NCBI GenBank assembly: GCA_913043815.1
Contig: CAJWNY010000001.1
Location: forward strand, 1 to 64,000
DNA from: an uncultured Gammaproteobacteria bacterium
GTDB lineage: Bacteria; Pseudomonadota; Gammaproteobacteria; Pseudomonadales; Azotimanducaceae
DNA length: 64,000 nucleotides
Reading direction: 5' to 3'
Shown here one piece after another: positions 32,405-42,546 of the stretch (positions within the stretch are counted from its first letter, which is position 1; every line of letters starts with the position of its first letter). The position numbers and the translations under genes are program-made. The notes beneath the pieces were generated by a model, which worked only from the letters and a program-made list of their open reading frames with translations, had not been told where the DNA came from and searched no databases.

Positions 32405-33850
32405 ATGAGCGATTTAATCAGCCAAGCAGAAGAGACTCTGCTCAAGAGCAAAGGTATCTCCTTTGCTGATTTAGAAGAGACAGTATTCGACTTACTGAGC
32501 CGGGAAGTTGACTACGGAGAGGTTTTTGTACAAAGCACGCGGTCTGAGTCTTTTGGTCTTGAAGATGGCATCGTTAAAGATGGCGCATTTTCCGTAGATG
32601 CTGGTATTGGCGTAAGGGCCCTGGCGGGCGAGAAAACTGGGTTCGCTTATAGCGAAGATATTCGTCTTGATGGTTTGCAACAAGCTGCAAAGGCTGCGCG
32701 ATCAATTGCTAAGAAGGGCGCGAGTAGAAATGCGCCCGCGTTCAATGCAACAGCCCACCCAGCGTTGTACGAAGGTGTCGACCCAATTTCGAGTTTATCT
32801 GATGCAGAAAAAGTAGTCTTGCTACGGCAAGTAGATATGGTTGCCCGGGCTGAAGATTCGCGGGTGAAAGAAGTCAATGTGCGTATTTCAGCTAGTCATG
32901 AATCGATGCTGATAATGGCCAGCGACGGCACACTGGCTGCAGACATTAGGCCTTTGGTGCGCTTAGACGTCTCTGTAATTGTACAACAGGGTGAGCGTCG
33001 CGAACGTGGCAGTGCAGGCGGTGGTGGCAGGCGTAGCCTGTTCTCTCTATGCGAAGGCGATTGGGCCGGTGACGTGGCAAAAGAGGCGGTACGCATGGCG
33101 ATGGTTAACTTAGAAGCCATTGATGCGCCAGCGGGGCCAATGCCAGTAGTGTTAGGGCCAGGGTGGCCTGGCGTACTACTTCATGAGGCCGTAGGTCATG
33201 GGTTAGAGGGCGATTTTAATCGTAAGGGCAGTTCTGCGTTTTCTGGCCGTGTCGGAGAGCAAGTGGCCTCTGCGTTATGTACGATAGTTGATGATGGCAC
33301 CATGCAAGGGCGACGCGGTTCCTTGTCGGTAGACGATGAAGGTACTCAAACGCAGTCTACTGTGTTGATAGAAAACGGTATCCTAAAAGGCTACATGCAG
33401 GACAAACTGAACGCCCGATTAATGAACGTTGCGCCAACAGGGAATGGCCGTCGGCAATCTTTTGCACATGTCCCGATGCCAAGAATGACAAATACTTATA
33501 TGCTGCCGGGCCAAGATTTACCCGAGGATATTTTGCGCTCAGTGAAGAAAGGGGTTTACGCGGTCAATTTTGGTGGCGGTTCTGTAGACATCACTTCCGG
33601 CCGTTTTGTTTTTTCAGCAACGGAAGCCTATTTAATTGAAGACGGTAAGGTCACCGCGCCTATTCGTGGCGCCACATTAATAGGAAGCGGCCCCGAAGTA
33701 ATGAACAAAGTCTCTATGGTGGGTAACGATCTCAACTTAGATGGCGGAGTGGGGGTTTGCGGTAAAGATGGTCAATCGGTCCCCGTTGGTGTTGGGCAAC
33801 CAACCCTTAAGGTAGATGAGATAATTGTCGGCGGTACTCAGGCTAGCTAG
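32405..33850 (+). CDS. tldD: metalloprotease TldD
   Basis: [11 protein letters not shown] zinc motif; TldD/PmbA family. Confidence 0.95.
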   Translation: MSDLISQAEETLLKSKGISFADLEETVFDLLSREVDYGEVFVQSTRSESFGLEDGIVKDGAFSVDAGIGVRALAGEKTGFAYSEDIRLDGLQQAAKAARSIAKKGASRNAPAFNATAHPALYEGVDPISSLSDAEKVVLLRQVDMVARAEDSRVKEVNVRISASHESMLIMASDGTLAADIRPLVRLDVSVIVQQGERRERGSAGGGGRRSLFSLCEGDWAGDVAKEAVRMAMVNLEAIDAPAGPMPVVLGPGWPGVLLHEAVGHGLEGDFNRKGSSAFSGRVGEQVASALCTIVDDGTMQGRRGSLSVDDEGTQTQSTVLIENGILKGYMQDKLNARLMNVAPTGNGRRQSFAHVPMPRMTNTYMLPGQDLPEDILRSVKKGVYAVNFGGGSVDITSGRFVFSATEAYLIEDGKVTAPIRGATLIGSGPEVMNKVSMVGNDLNLDGGVGVCGKDGQSVPVGVGQPTLKVDEIIVGGTQAS

Positions 33851-33856
33851 TGCTTT

Positions 33857-34354
33857 TTAGTCGCTGGCGCTGTCTCGTAAAAATTTGAACAAAAGCTTCA
33901 ATGCCCGTTTGTGTGCCTCATTGGCAGGTTCAACATTATTGGGTTTAGATCCAGCTGCCTTAACTACAACTTGACGGAATTGTTGCCGATCAACTTGTGG
34001 GTATTGGTCGATAAAGTCCTTCATAGTGTCGGGCTGCTCAACTAATCGGTCGCGCCATTGTTCAAGTTGGTGGAAGAAAGTGCGTGCGTCATTAGATCGG
34101 CCCTCAAGGTCAGCTATTTGTTTTTCTAGAGCCTCCGTGTCGATCTTACGCATGAGCTTGCCAATAAATTGCAGTTGGCGCCGTCCGCCTTCGCGGCTAG
34201 AAATACGTTGGTGAGTAGCAATTGCCTCATGCAACTCCGCCGACAGTTGAATGGTAGCGAGTACATCGGGCTTCATTTCGGTTAGCTTACGACCGACCAG
34301 TTGTAGGCGTTCAGCTTCACGTTTTCGTGCGGTTTTAGAGAGGTCTTCAAACAT
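33857..34354 (-). CDS. yjgA: ribosome-associated protein YjgA (DarP)
   Basis: DUF615 family; located between tldD and pmbA. Confidence 0.9.
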   Translation of the reverse strand: MFEDLSKTARKREAERLQLVGRKLTEMKPDVLATIQLSAELHEAIATHQRISSREGGRRQLQFIGKLMRKIDTEALEKQIADLEGRSNDARTFFHQLEQWRDRLVEQPDTMKDFIDQYPQVDRQQFRQVVVKAAGSKPNNVEPANEAHKRALKLLFKFLRDSASD

Positions 34355-34378
34355 TTTTAACTTTTTTGGAATAGTTCA

Positions 34379-35710
34379 TTGGATTTTATAGATCATCAAA
34401 CAGAATTGACGGAACTTGTGCAAGATATTCTTACTGAAGCGAACCAGCAAGGCGCAGATCAAGCTGAAGTTTCGATAAGTATGGACCAAGGTCTTGGTGT
34501 TCGGGTGCGCAAAGGCGAGCTTGAAAACTTGGAATTTAATCAAGATCGGGGTTTCGGCATTACGCTGTATTTTGGTCAGCGCAAGGGTTCTGCTAGCACG
34601 ACTGACAGCAGCTTAGATGCAATCCACGATACGGTTAAGGCTGCAAAAAATATTGCTAAACACACTCAGGAAGATGAGTGCAGTGGTTTGGCAGATAAAG
34701 CCCTAATGCCGATCCAAGCTATGGACTTGGATTTGTACCACCCATGGAATATTGAGCCTGAGGAAGCCACCCATCTTGCTATCGAATGCGAAGCCGCAGG
34801 TTTAAGGTTGGATGATAGGCTGGTTAATTCGGATGGCGCTGAAGTGAGTACCCAACAAGGTTTGCGGGTTTACGGCAACAGTCATGGTTTTATCGGTAGC
34901 TATTCAGGTACCCGGCACAGTTTAAGCTGCGTGTTGATAGGTGAAGATAAGAATGGTATGCAGCGTGATTATTGGTATTCCTTGGCGCGCCAGAGCAATG
35001 GTCTAGAAAGTGCTATAGCCGTGGGCGAAGAGGCAGGACGCCGAACCGTCTCCCGGTTGTCTCCGCAAAAAGCGCCCACAGGGAATTACCCAATTTTGTT
35101 GTCGCCGCAATTAGCCAGTGGTCTCCTTGGCCATCTTCTTGGGGCTATTGGCGGGGGTGCACAATACCGCAAGGCATCATTCTTGCTGGATAGTTTGGGT
35201 AGCCTGGTGCTGCCGACTTGGATGAGTTTGAGAGAGGACCCACATATTTTGGGTAGTTTAGGCAGCGCCTATTTCGATGACGACGGCGTATCCACCAGGG
35301 TCAATGAATTCGTAGCCAAAGGTGCTGTGAGCGGTTACATATTGTCTACTTACTCTGCTCGCAAACTTGGCATGCAGACGACCGGTAATGCGGGCGGTGT
35401 ACATAACCTAGATATTATTGCACCCCAGACATCTCATGCCGATTTGCTCAAGCAGATGAATACGGGGCTTTTGGTCACTGAATTGATGGGGCAGGGAGTG
35501 AATGCCGTAACCGGTGATTATTCTAGGGGCGCCTCAGGTTTTTGGGTTGAGAACGGCGAAATCTTATATCCGGTAGATGAACTCACAATTGCCGGCAACC
35601 TTAAAGAAATGCTGCTAAATATTGTGGCCATTGGCGACGACGTTGACATGCGTGGCAACATTCGAGCGCCAAGCATTTTGCTTGATTCAATGACTATAGC
35701 CGGACAATAA
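34379..35710 (+). CDS. pmbA: metalloprotease PmbA (TldE); TTG start
   Basis: TldE/PmbA family, [32 protein letters not shown]-like C-terminus. Confidence 0.94.
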   Translation: [443 protein letters not shown]

Positions 35711-35718
35711 TTTCTCGG

Positions 35719-36047
35719 CTATACGTATACCAGCGTAGCTAAGCCGAGAAAAACGAAAAATCCAATGATGTCGGTAATCGTCGTCAACTCCACGCCGCCG
35801 GCAATAGCTGGATCAATGTTCATTTTGCGCAGCAGGCTTGGCAGTAAGGCGCCTGCGACCGCTGCAACCAAAATGGTCACCATCATGGCCGCTTCAAAAT
35901 GTTAGCAAAGTCATCGGTATCTAGGTTTGCGGCAACAGCGACCTCAGAGGGGCGCAGAGAAGTCAGGAGTATTGTGGTGCCATCTAAACTACAGCGGCCA
36001 ATGCCCTCTAGAAAATCCTCCAACTGCTGCTGTTCGCCGCTTACCAT
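35719..36047 (-). pseudogene. mgtE: mgtE remnant (C-terminal TM region of a MgtE Mg2+ transporter; internal deletion/frameshift)
   Basis: minus-strand MMVTILVAAVAGALLPSLLRKMNIDPAIAGGVELTTITDIIGFFVFLGLATLVYV (35719-35886) matches MgtE C-terminus; preceding 54-codon ORF (35883-36047) starts overlapping npr stop (TAATG) in another frame. Confidence 0.65.
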
Positions 36048-36319
36048 TACTCTTCTAGTTCACCAAAACCGTTTTTGATTAATTCGCATAAGTTTAAAAA
36101 GGCGTCTTCCTCATCGGCGCCATCCACCCGCAAGGTAACTTGAGTGCCCATGGGGGCGCCTAACAGCAAAAGCTTCATTATACTTTTGCCGTCCACTTCA
36201 GCGCTATCTGTCGCCAAGGTAATCGCCGCCTCAAAATGCTTGGCGCAATCCACAAGCTTGGAAGCAGCTCGGGCGTGTAAGCCGAGAGGATTGATAATGG
36301 TGATGACGGTTTGCTGCAT
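36047..36319 (-). CDS. npr: HPr-family phosphocarrier protein NPr
   Basis: INPLGLHARAASKLVD with His15; adjacent to rapZ/ptsN. Confidence 0.93.
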   Translation of the reverse strand: MQQTVITIINPLGLHARAASKLVDCAKHFEAAITLATDSAEVDGKSIMKLLLLGAPMGTQVTLRVDGADEEDAFLNLCELIKNGFGELEE

Positions 36320-36521
36320 TGTTTCTCTTTTTCTGATTTTCGATTGCGCTCAGCATAGTAGCTGGAAGAATTAAAAAGAACAGAAGCGGTTTGTATCTGT
36401 GTTTGCTGTGAGGCAGAGCTAACTTCAATGACCTAAATTTTCCCTTAATAGACTAATAACTAAGTTTTTTCACAACCAGTGTGGCGCAAACAGCTGCAGG
36501 TCAGGTTGAGTGCTGCAATGG

Positions 36522-37385
36522 CTATTTGATCTTGAGGCGCTCCAGCTCCCTATGCCTAACCATTACATTCTCGAACTGATCTCTAAAATAAAGCGCTAGT
36601 TTTTCGGCCATGTAAACACTTCGGTGTTGTCCGCCGGTGCAGCCAATGCCAATTGTCATGTAAATTCTCTCGTTTGCTTTAAAGTGAGGAATCCAGCGCT
36701 TAAGTAACCCAGATAGTTCGTCGAACATCTGAATCACCAAAGGCTGGTCGTCGAGATAATTCTCTACCTCTTGATTAAGGCCGGTAAGTGGTCTTAGCTT
36801 GGGCTCCCAGTGAGGGTTAGGCAGGCAGCGCAAATCAAAGACAAAATCGGTATCAACGGGAACTCCGTGCTTGAATCCAAAGGATCGAAACACCAAGCTT
36901 ATTGAAGAGTCTTCACGCAGAATTATTCTTTCTTTGATTTGATCGCTCATTTGCTTAGAGCTTAAGTGCGTTGTATCAATGATCAGGTTGGCAAGGTCCG
37001 CAATGCTGCCCAATATGCGGGCCTCCATATCAATAGCTTGGCGAAGATCAATATCCTTGGTAGTTAGCGGGTGTTTGCGTCGTGTTTCACTGAACCTTTT
37101 TACCAGGGAGGGGCCGAGCGCATCGAGATAAATGATTTGTCTTTCGATGACAGGGTTTTCTAACTGCATCAAGATGTCTGGAAATTTCTCCAGTGATCTG
37201 CTTCTGGCATCAATGCAAACGGCAAGTTTGGTGTCAGCGGCGTCTTCCTCTAGGTATTCCATGATCAGCGCTTCAAGCAAGCTGATGGGCAAGTTATCAA
37301 TACAGTTGTAACCCGAATCCTCTAAGGCTCTAATGGCGGTGGATTTGCCCGATCCAGAGCGGCCGCTAATGATTATTAACTTCAT
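36522..37385 (-). CDS. rapZ: RNase adapter protein RapZ
   Basis: Walker A GRSGSGKSTAIRALED, GIGCTGGQHRSVYMAEKL. Confidence 0.96.
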   Translation of the reverse strand: MKLIIISGRSGSGKSTAIRALEDSGYNCIDNLPISLLEALIMEYLEEDAADTKLAVCIDARSRSLEKFPDILMQLENPVIERQIIYLDALGPSLVKRFSETRRKHPLTTKDIDLRQAIDMEARILGSIADLANLIIDTTHLSSKQMSDQIKERIILREDSSISLVFRSFGFKHGVPVDTDFVFDLRCLPNPHWEPKLRPLTGLNQEVENYLDDQPLVIQMFDELSGLLKRWIPHFKANERIYMTIGIGCTGGQHRSVYMAEKLALYFRDQFENVMVRHRELERLKIK

Positions 37386-37888
37386 TAGCCGCTGTTTGAG
37401 GTTGGTGAACTGGAATGTTCAGCTATTTCGTTTTCAATAGCTATAATGGTGGCGCGTAATTCATCGTTGGTATTAGCGATTCGAAGGCGTCGGCGAAAGT
37501 CATTCTCGCCAAAAATGTGAGCCAGAGTAGAGAGCATTTCTAAATGCGCTTTGTTCTCGTGGGTGGGCACTATGAGAACAAAAATCAGATCTACTGGTTC
37601 GCCGTCTATGGACTCGTAGTCTATGGCATCTTTGAGCGAGACAAATGCACAGATCATTTTTTCGCAGTTCATGCGGCAGTGAGGAATAGCTACACCGTCT
37701 CCTAGGCCAGTGCTACCCAGTCGCTCCCGCTCTGTCAGGCCATCATAAATTTCGTTTAATGAGCTTTCCTCATCGTTTGCTTCCTTGGCTAAGGACTCTG
37801 CCACCAATTGCAGAATTTTTTTACGGCTGTGCCCAGTAAAGTTGCAATGTACTTGTGCGGGTTCTAAAAGTTCTGCGATCGATGGCAT
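37385..37888 (-). CDS. ptsN: PTS IIA-like nitrogen regulatory protein PtsN
   Basis: GDGVAIPHCRM active site. Confidence 0.95.
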   Translation of the reverse strand: MPSIAELLEPAQVHCNFTGHSRKKILQLVAESLAKEANDEESSLNEIYDGLTERERLGSTGLGDGVAIPHCRMNCEKMICAFVSLKDAIDYESIDGEPVDLIFVLIVPTHENKAHLEMLSTLAHIFGENDFRRRLRIANTNDELRATIIAIENEIAEHSSSPTSNSG

Positions 37889-37910
37889 ATGAGTAAAGGC
37901 TCTTTTAAAT

Positions 37911-38240
37911 CTAAGAAATTGTATGGTTAGGAGATCTGTGGCTTCGGCCGTTATGACGTGCTACGGTTTTCTCTTTGTGCTTTATCAACTGTCGGTCGAG
38001 TTTATCTGATAGTTGGTCTATCGCTGCGTACATATCCGGCGCTTCTGTATGGGCAAATAACTCTGCGCCCGGCACATGGGCCGTCGCTTCTGCCTGATGA
38101 GATAATTTCTCGATGTTAAGAACAACATGAGTTTTTGTTATTTGGTCGGAATGCCTTTCTAATTTTTGGAATTTTTCCCTAATGTAAAGTTGCAGTGAGT
38201 CCGTGAGGTCAATTTGGTGGCCGGTGATATTTAGCTGCAT
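37911..38240 (-). CDS. hpf: ribosome hibernation promoting factor
   Basis: LNITGHQIDLTDSLQLYIREKFQKLERH. Confidence 0.95.
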   Translation of the reverse strand: MQLNITGHQIDLTDSLQLYIREKFQKLERHSDQITKTHVVLNIEKLSHQAEATAHVPGAELFAHTEAPDMYAAIDQLSDKLDRQLIKHKEKTVARHNGRSHRSPNHTIS

Positions 38241-38329
38241 GGCTAATCTCCTTATTGTCCAATGAATCCTTCAGTCAGCCGTCTATTAAATGCCTTTGCC
38301 GGAATACAATCTTTGTCCGCAGGCTAACG

Positions 38330-39838
38330 CTACACAAATTGTTTGCGCTCGTTAGAAGGGGGTATCGATAAGGATTCCCTGTACTTTGCAACTGTACGTC
38401 TTGCAACGGTAATATTCTGTTCCTGCAATATTACGGCGATTTTGCTATCACTCAACGGTTTTCTTGGATTTTCTTCCGCAGTGAGTTTTTTGATAATAGC
38501 CCGTATCGCAGTGCTTGAAACTTCGCCTCCGCTGGCGTTGCCGACATGGGAGGAAAAGAAGTATTTTAATTCAAAAAGCCCTCTTGGCGTTGCCAAGTAC
38601 TTGCGGTTGGTTACTCTTGAAACAGTCGATTCATGCAATTCAACTTGGTCAGCAATATCCGCGAGGATAAGTGGTTTCATGGCCTCTGGGCCGTGTTCCA
38701 AAAAGTCTTGTTGCACTTCAACAATTTTTGTAGCCACTTTCAGTAAAGTATCATGCCTGGTCTGCAAGCTTTTCAGAAACCAGCGAGCCTCGTGTAGATT
38801 GTCTTTAATGAAATCTTTATCTGCGCCGGAATTTAGATTTTTGATATAGCCCGCGTAAGTGTCATTGATACGCAACTTTGGCAATGTTTCGGGATTCAAC
38901 TCTACTAACCAACGATTGCTTTTTTTTCGCACCACAACGTCGGGCAGGACAAAATCAGAATCCGCCGTATCAAATGCTGCTCCTGGCCTGGGCTGTAGCG
39001 TTCTGATCAGAAAAACAATTTCGCTTAGCTGATACTCCTGTAGACGAGTCCGTTTTATGAGGTTGACGAAATCCTTTGCACCCAGCAGATCGAGGTGCTG
39101 ATCAACAACATTGAGGGCCTCTTCTAGCCATTTTGTGGCAGGGTCTAATTGCATTAGCTGTAAAAGCAGGCATTCGCGTAGGTCCCGCGCGCCGACCCCA
39201 ATGGGGTCAAACTGCTGTACTCGTTCCAGTATTTGGGCAATGTCGTCGTCGTTGATTTGGTCACCATCGACAAGGCTTGGGTCAAATAACGTGGTCCTTA
39301 TTTCTTCAATGCTGGCACTGAGCATGCCGTCGGCGTCAATGGCATCAATTATGGCCATTGCAACGACTCGATCGGATGGAGCCATCGGTGTCAGGTTAAG
39401 CTGCCATTCAAGGTGATCAACGAGGTTAGGCGCGGTGACATTATTGGCGCCGGGATCTAGGTCAAACTCGCCGCTGGCTGGAGCCGCAGCAGGTGCCTGC
39501 GGGTAAACGTCATCCCAAGTCGAGTCCACCTCTAATATCTCGGTCAATGGTTCTGAGAGCTGAGCGCCCACATCCTGCTCTAAATCTTGGGCATCCGGGA
39601 ATTCGTCAATTGGCGCGAGTTCAGCATCAAAGTTGTCGTAGTGGTCTACACTGTCGTCAACTTCTGTTGAATCTTCACTCCAATCATCCGCTACTTCCAG
39701 CAGCGGATTGCTGTCTAGTGTGGTTTGGATTTCTTGACTCAGTTCCATGGCCGATAGCTGCAAAAGTTTAATGGCTTGTTGCAATTGAGGTGTCATCTTC
39801 AACTGCTGGCCAAGCTTCATGGAAAGCGACTGCTTCAT
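38330..39838 (-). CDS. rpoN: RNA polymerase sigma-54 factor
   Basis: Q-rich N-terminus LGQQLKMTPQLQQAIKLLQLS; RpoN box ARRTVAKYRESL. Confidence 0.97.
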   Translation of the reverse strand: MKQSLSMKLGQQLKMTPQLQQAIKLLQLSAMELSQEIQTTLDSNPLLEVADDWSEDSTEVDDSVDHYDNFDAELAPIDEFPDAQDLEQDVGAQLSEPLTEILEVDSTWDDVYPQAPAAAPASGEFDLDPGANNVTAPNLVDHLEWQLNLTPMAPSDRVVAMAIIDAIDADGMLSASIEEIRTTLFDPSLVDGDQINDDDIAQILERVQQFDPIGVGARDLRECLLLQLMQLDPATKWLEEALNVVDQHLDLLGAKDFVNLIKRTRLQEYQLSEIVFLIRTLQPRPGAAFDTADSDFVLPDVVVRKKSNRWLVELNPETLPKLRINDTYAGYIKNLNSGADKDFIKDNLHEARWFLKSLQTRHDTLLKVATKIVEVQQDFLEHGPEAMKPLILADIADQVELHESTVSRVTNRKYLATPRGLFELKYFFSSHVGNASGGEVSSTAIRAIIKKLTAEENPRKPLSDSKIAVILQEQNITVARRTVAKYRESLSIPPSNERKQFV

Positions 39839-40015
39839 AAATTAGCTCATAGCCGAGTTACAGCGGGTTGGGGTTGGGTTGCAGTCTAGTCTGCCGGTCT
39901 TCGAGCCAACTTTTTCGCCTACCAGAGGCGCAGAGAGACTGCCGAACTTCACTAATTGTAGTCCCGTTAGCTGCATGTTCGCGTGCGCCCTGTGATACTT
40001 TTTAGATGCCTTATG

Positions 40016-40738
40016 CTAATCTCCAAATCCTTCACCAAGATAGACTTTTTGTACAATTTTGTTCGACAAAATTTCTGAGGGTTGGCCCTCTGCAATTATC
40101 CGTCCTTGGTGGACGATATAGGCTCGGTCACAAATATCTAGGGTGTCTTTGACATTATGATCAGTGATTAAAACGCCGATACCCCGTTGAGCCAAGTCAA
40201 TGATTTCATCCTTAATATCGTTAACAGAAATTGGATCAACACCAGCAAAGGGTTCGTCTAAAAGAATAAACTGCGGGCCGCTGGCCAGTGCTCTGGCTAT
40301 TTCCAAGCGCCTCCGCTCGCCACCACTTAGACTTTGCCCAAGACTTTTGCGTACCGAGTTCAAGTTGAATTCGGCGATAAGTTCTTCAAGGCGGGTGTGG
40401 CGCTGGGGTTTATCTAGTTGATCATTTAGCTCAAGAATAGCCAAAATATTATCTTCGGTAGAAAGCGTTTTGAAAACGCTGGCTTCTTGCGGTAGGTAAC
40501 CGATTCCTGCGCGAGCTCTTACGTGTACTGGCGCTGTGGTGAGGTTTTGGGGGCCCAAGTTAATCTTGCCCGAATTTGGTTTGATCAGCCCCACCAGTAT
40601 ATAGAAGCAAGTCGTTTTTCCCGCGCCATTTGGTCCGAGTAAACCCACGATCTCGCCCCTGTTTACGGCTAAGGAAACATCCTCTAATACCAAGGTGTTG
40701 CCATAGGATTTGCGTAAATGTTGGGCAGATAAGCGCAC
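40016..40738 (-). CDS. lptB: LPS export ABC transporter ATP-binding protein LptB
   Basis: [35 protein letters not shown]. Confidence 0.96.
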   Translation of the reverse strand: MRLSAQHLRKSYGNTLVLEDVSLAVNRGEIVGLLGPNGAGKTTCFYILVGLIKPNSGKINLGPQNLTTAPVHVRARAGIGYLPQEASVFKTLSTEDNILAILELNDQLDKPQRHTRLEELIAEFNLNSVRKSLGQSLSGGERRRLEIARALASGPQFILLDEPFAGVDPISVNDIKDEIIDLAQRGIGVLITDHNVKDTLDICDRAYIVHQGRIIAEGQPSEILSNKIVQKVYLGEGFGD

Positions 40739-40740
40739 TA

Positions 40741-41307
40741 TTATTCTTTAATAACGCCAGTCGGCTTTTTTGCGTTAGCATCGATTTTAGGCAGCAGTAA
40801 CTGCATTTGAACTCTGTTTGTGCCCCTCTTATCACCAGCTTCCACTTCTCCGCCCAGGATGTTGTAGCGAATAGATGCGCTGCTAACTACGTTGTTGCCT
40901 TGGGCTAGTCGGGCCTCTCCTGTCAGTTCTAATTTATTCTCTTCTGGGTAATAGATAATTTTTGCTGCCGAGGCGGACGTTTCATTGGGGCGGCCGGTGC
41001 TTGGGCTCGCCGCTTGGCTAAATCTTGCGGGCTTGCCAGTGGTCGTAATGAGTTGTACTTGGTCTTGGTCAAGATTAACCAAAAGTATCTCGCCAGTAAT
41101 CGCAACACTTTCCATTTTTGCCTTTACATTACCCGTGTAGGTGATGGTGTTATTCGTCTTGTCGAATTCTGCGCTGGCACCTTCAATAACAATTTCAGCA
41201 GTCGTCTGGGCAGGTGCAGCACTGCCAATAATTGGCAGTGCTAATATTGCCATCGAAGTCAGTACTATTAGCAGCCCTGATCTGATCATTTTGTTAAGCA
41301 TCGGCAT
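40741..41307 (-). CDS. lptA: LPS transport periplasmic protein LptA
   Basis: OstA-like domain, signal peptide, position between lptB and lptC. Confidence 0.93.
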   Translation of the reverse strand: MPMLNKMIRSGLLIVLTSMAILALPIIGSAAPAQTTAEIVIEGASAEFDKTNNTITYTGNVKAKMESVAITGEILLVNLDQDQVQLITTTGKPARFSQAASPSTGRPNETSASAAKIIYYPEENKLELTGEARLAQGNNVVSSASIRYNILGGEVEAGDKRGTNRVQMQLLLPKIDANAKKPTGVIKE

Positions 41308-42037
41308 TACCGGAAAGTTTCTTTAGGCCACTGTATTCTGAATCTGTTGCCAGGGGTGCAGAAAGTGCCGGATTTTTAGATATATCTGGCGGTGCAATAA
41401 AGTTGCTTTTTACGCGTTGGAGAGGGTTTGGGGGAAATTCCATTCGGCCACTTGAAAGATCTATGATTACCCCTTTAGCTTGTGTTCGAAAAGCTAAGGT
41501 TTCAACAGTAACAATTCGCTCAGTGGCTGCAGTATGTGCGTCTGGATAAAGTGTTAAAGCTTCGCTGCGCAAACGCATAAAGTCGTTTCTACCGAGGTTT
41601 TGGGTCACTGAGACCGCGCCCTTAAGAATCAGTACTTTTTCACCTTCACCCAAGTTGCCATCACTTTTCTCAATGAGGCCATCATTAGCTTTAATGACCC
41701 AAGGCGAATTGCCTTGGGTGTTAAAGGTAATGATTGGTGTTTGTAGATTGGTGGATTTATCGGATAAATATTGCTGCATCGATTCAGCTTGCACTTGATA
41801 CTGAATGTAGCCGTCTTCAGAAAAAGTCTGCAGCAACATCTTTTCGCCGTAGCTATCTGGCTTGCGTCGGGGTTCCGCTGATGCCTTGCTTTGATCGGAA
41901 AAGGGAGCCTTAGCGTGTTGGAGGTCTTTATAATAATTAGGCATAAAAATGGCTAGCAAAACCAATGAGGATAATGTTATCGCTGCAAAGCTAAGTCCTT
42001 TGCCTCGAGAAGTGAATCGAGTGGAGGTGGCGGTCAT
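41294..42037 (-). CDS. lptC: LPS export protein LptC
   Basis: single N-terminal TM, LptC-type sequence, synteny. Confidence 0.9.
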   Translation of the reverse strand: MTATSTRFTSRGKGLSFAAITLSSLVLLAIFMPNYYKDLQHAKAPFSDQSKASAEPRRKPDSYGEKMLLQTFSEDGYIQYQVQAESMQQYLSDKSTNLQTPIITFNTQGNSPWVIKANDGLIEKSDGNLGEGEKVLILKGAVSVTQNLGRNDFMRLRSEALTLYPDAHTAATERIVTVETLAFRTQAKGVIIDLSSGRMEFPPNPLQRVKSNFIAPPDISKNPALSAPLATDSEYSGLKKLSGNADA

Positions 42038-42543
42038 CAGTCAAAATCCCACTTACCTTGGGCTTTGAGTATGAGTTCCGCCAGCTCTAATGCGACTCCC
42101 TCACCACCGGCTCTTAGCGTTGTAAAGTTCGCTCGAGCTAACACCACTGGATGAGCGTTTGCCACGGTGGCGCGTAGCGTAACACCGGGGTGATTAAACA
42201 ACTGTAAATCTTGGATGTCGTCGCCGACTGCGCAAAGATCATGTTTAGGAAAGCCTTTCTCCATTAGTGACTGGAGGGCATCGGTTTTGGAATCAGCGCC
42301 TTGCACTACGTGGACAATATTTAATTCTTCGGCGCGCCGGCTCACAATTGTGGATTCGCGTCCCGTAATTATCGCTATATCAATGCCGCTGTTGGCCATT
42401 AACTTTATGCTTGCTCCGTCTCGAACATGAAAATGTTTGGTCTCAACGCCACTGTCGCTATAAATAATTCGCCCATTAGTGAGAACACCATCCACATCAA
42501 AGACGATACCTTTAATAGTCTCTGCGATTTGCTCAATTGACAT
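42037..42543 (-). CDS. kdsC: KDO-8-phosphate phosphatase KdsC
   Basis: FDVDGVLTNGRI HAD motif, FHVRDGASIKLM. Confidence 0.94.
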   Translation of the reverse strand: MSIEQIAETIKGIVFDVDGVLTNGRIIYSDSGVETKHFHVRDGASIKLMANSGIDIAIITGRESTIVSRRAEELNIVHVVQGADSKTDALQSLMEKGFPKHDLCAVGDDIQDLQLFNHPGVTLRATVANAHPVVLARANFTTLRAGGEGVALELAELILKAQGKWDFD

Positions 42544-42546
42544 AAC

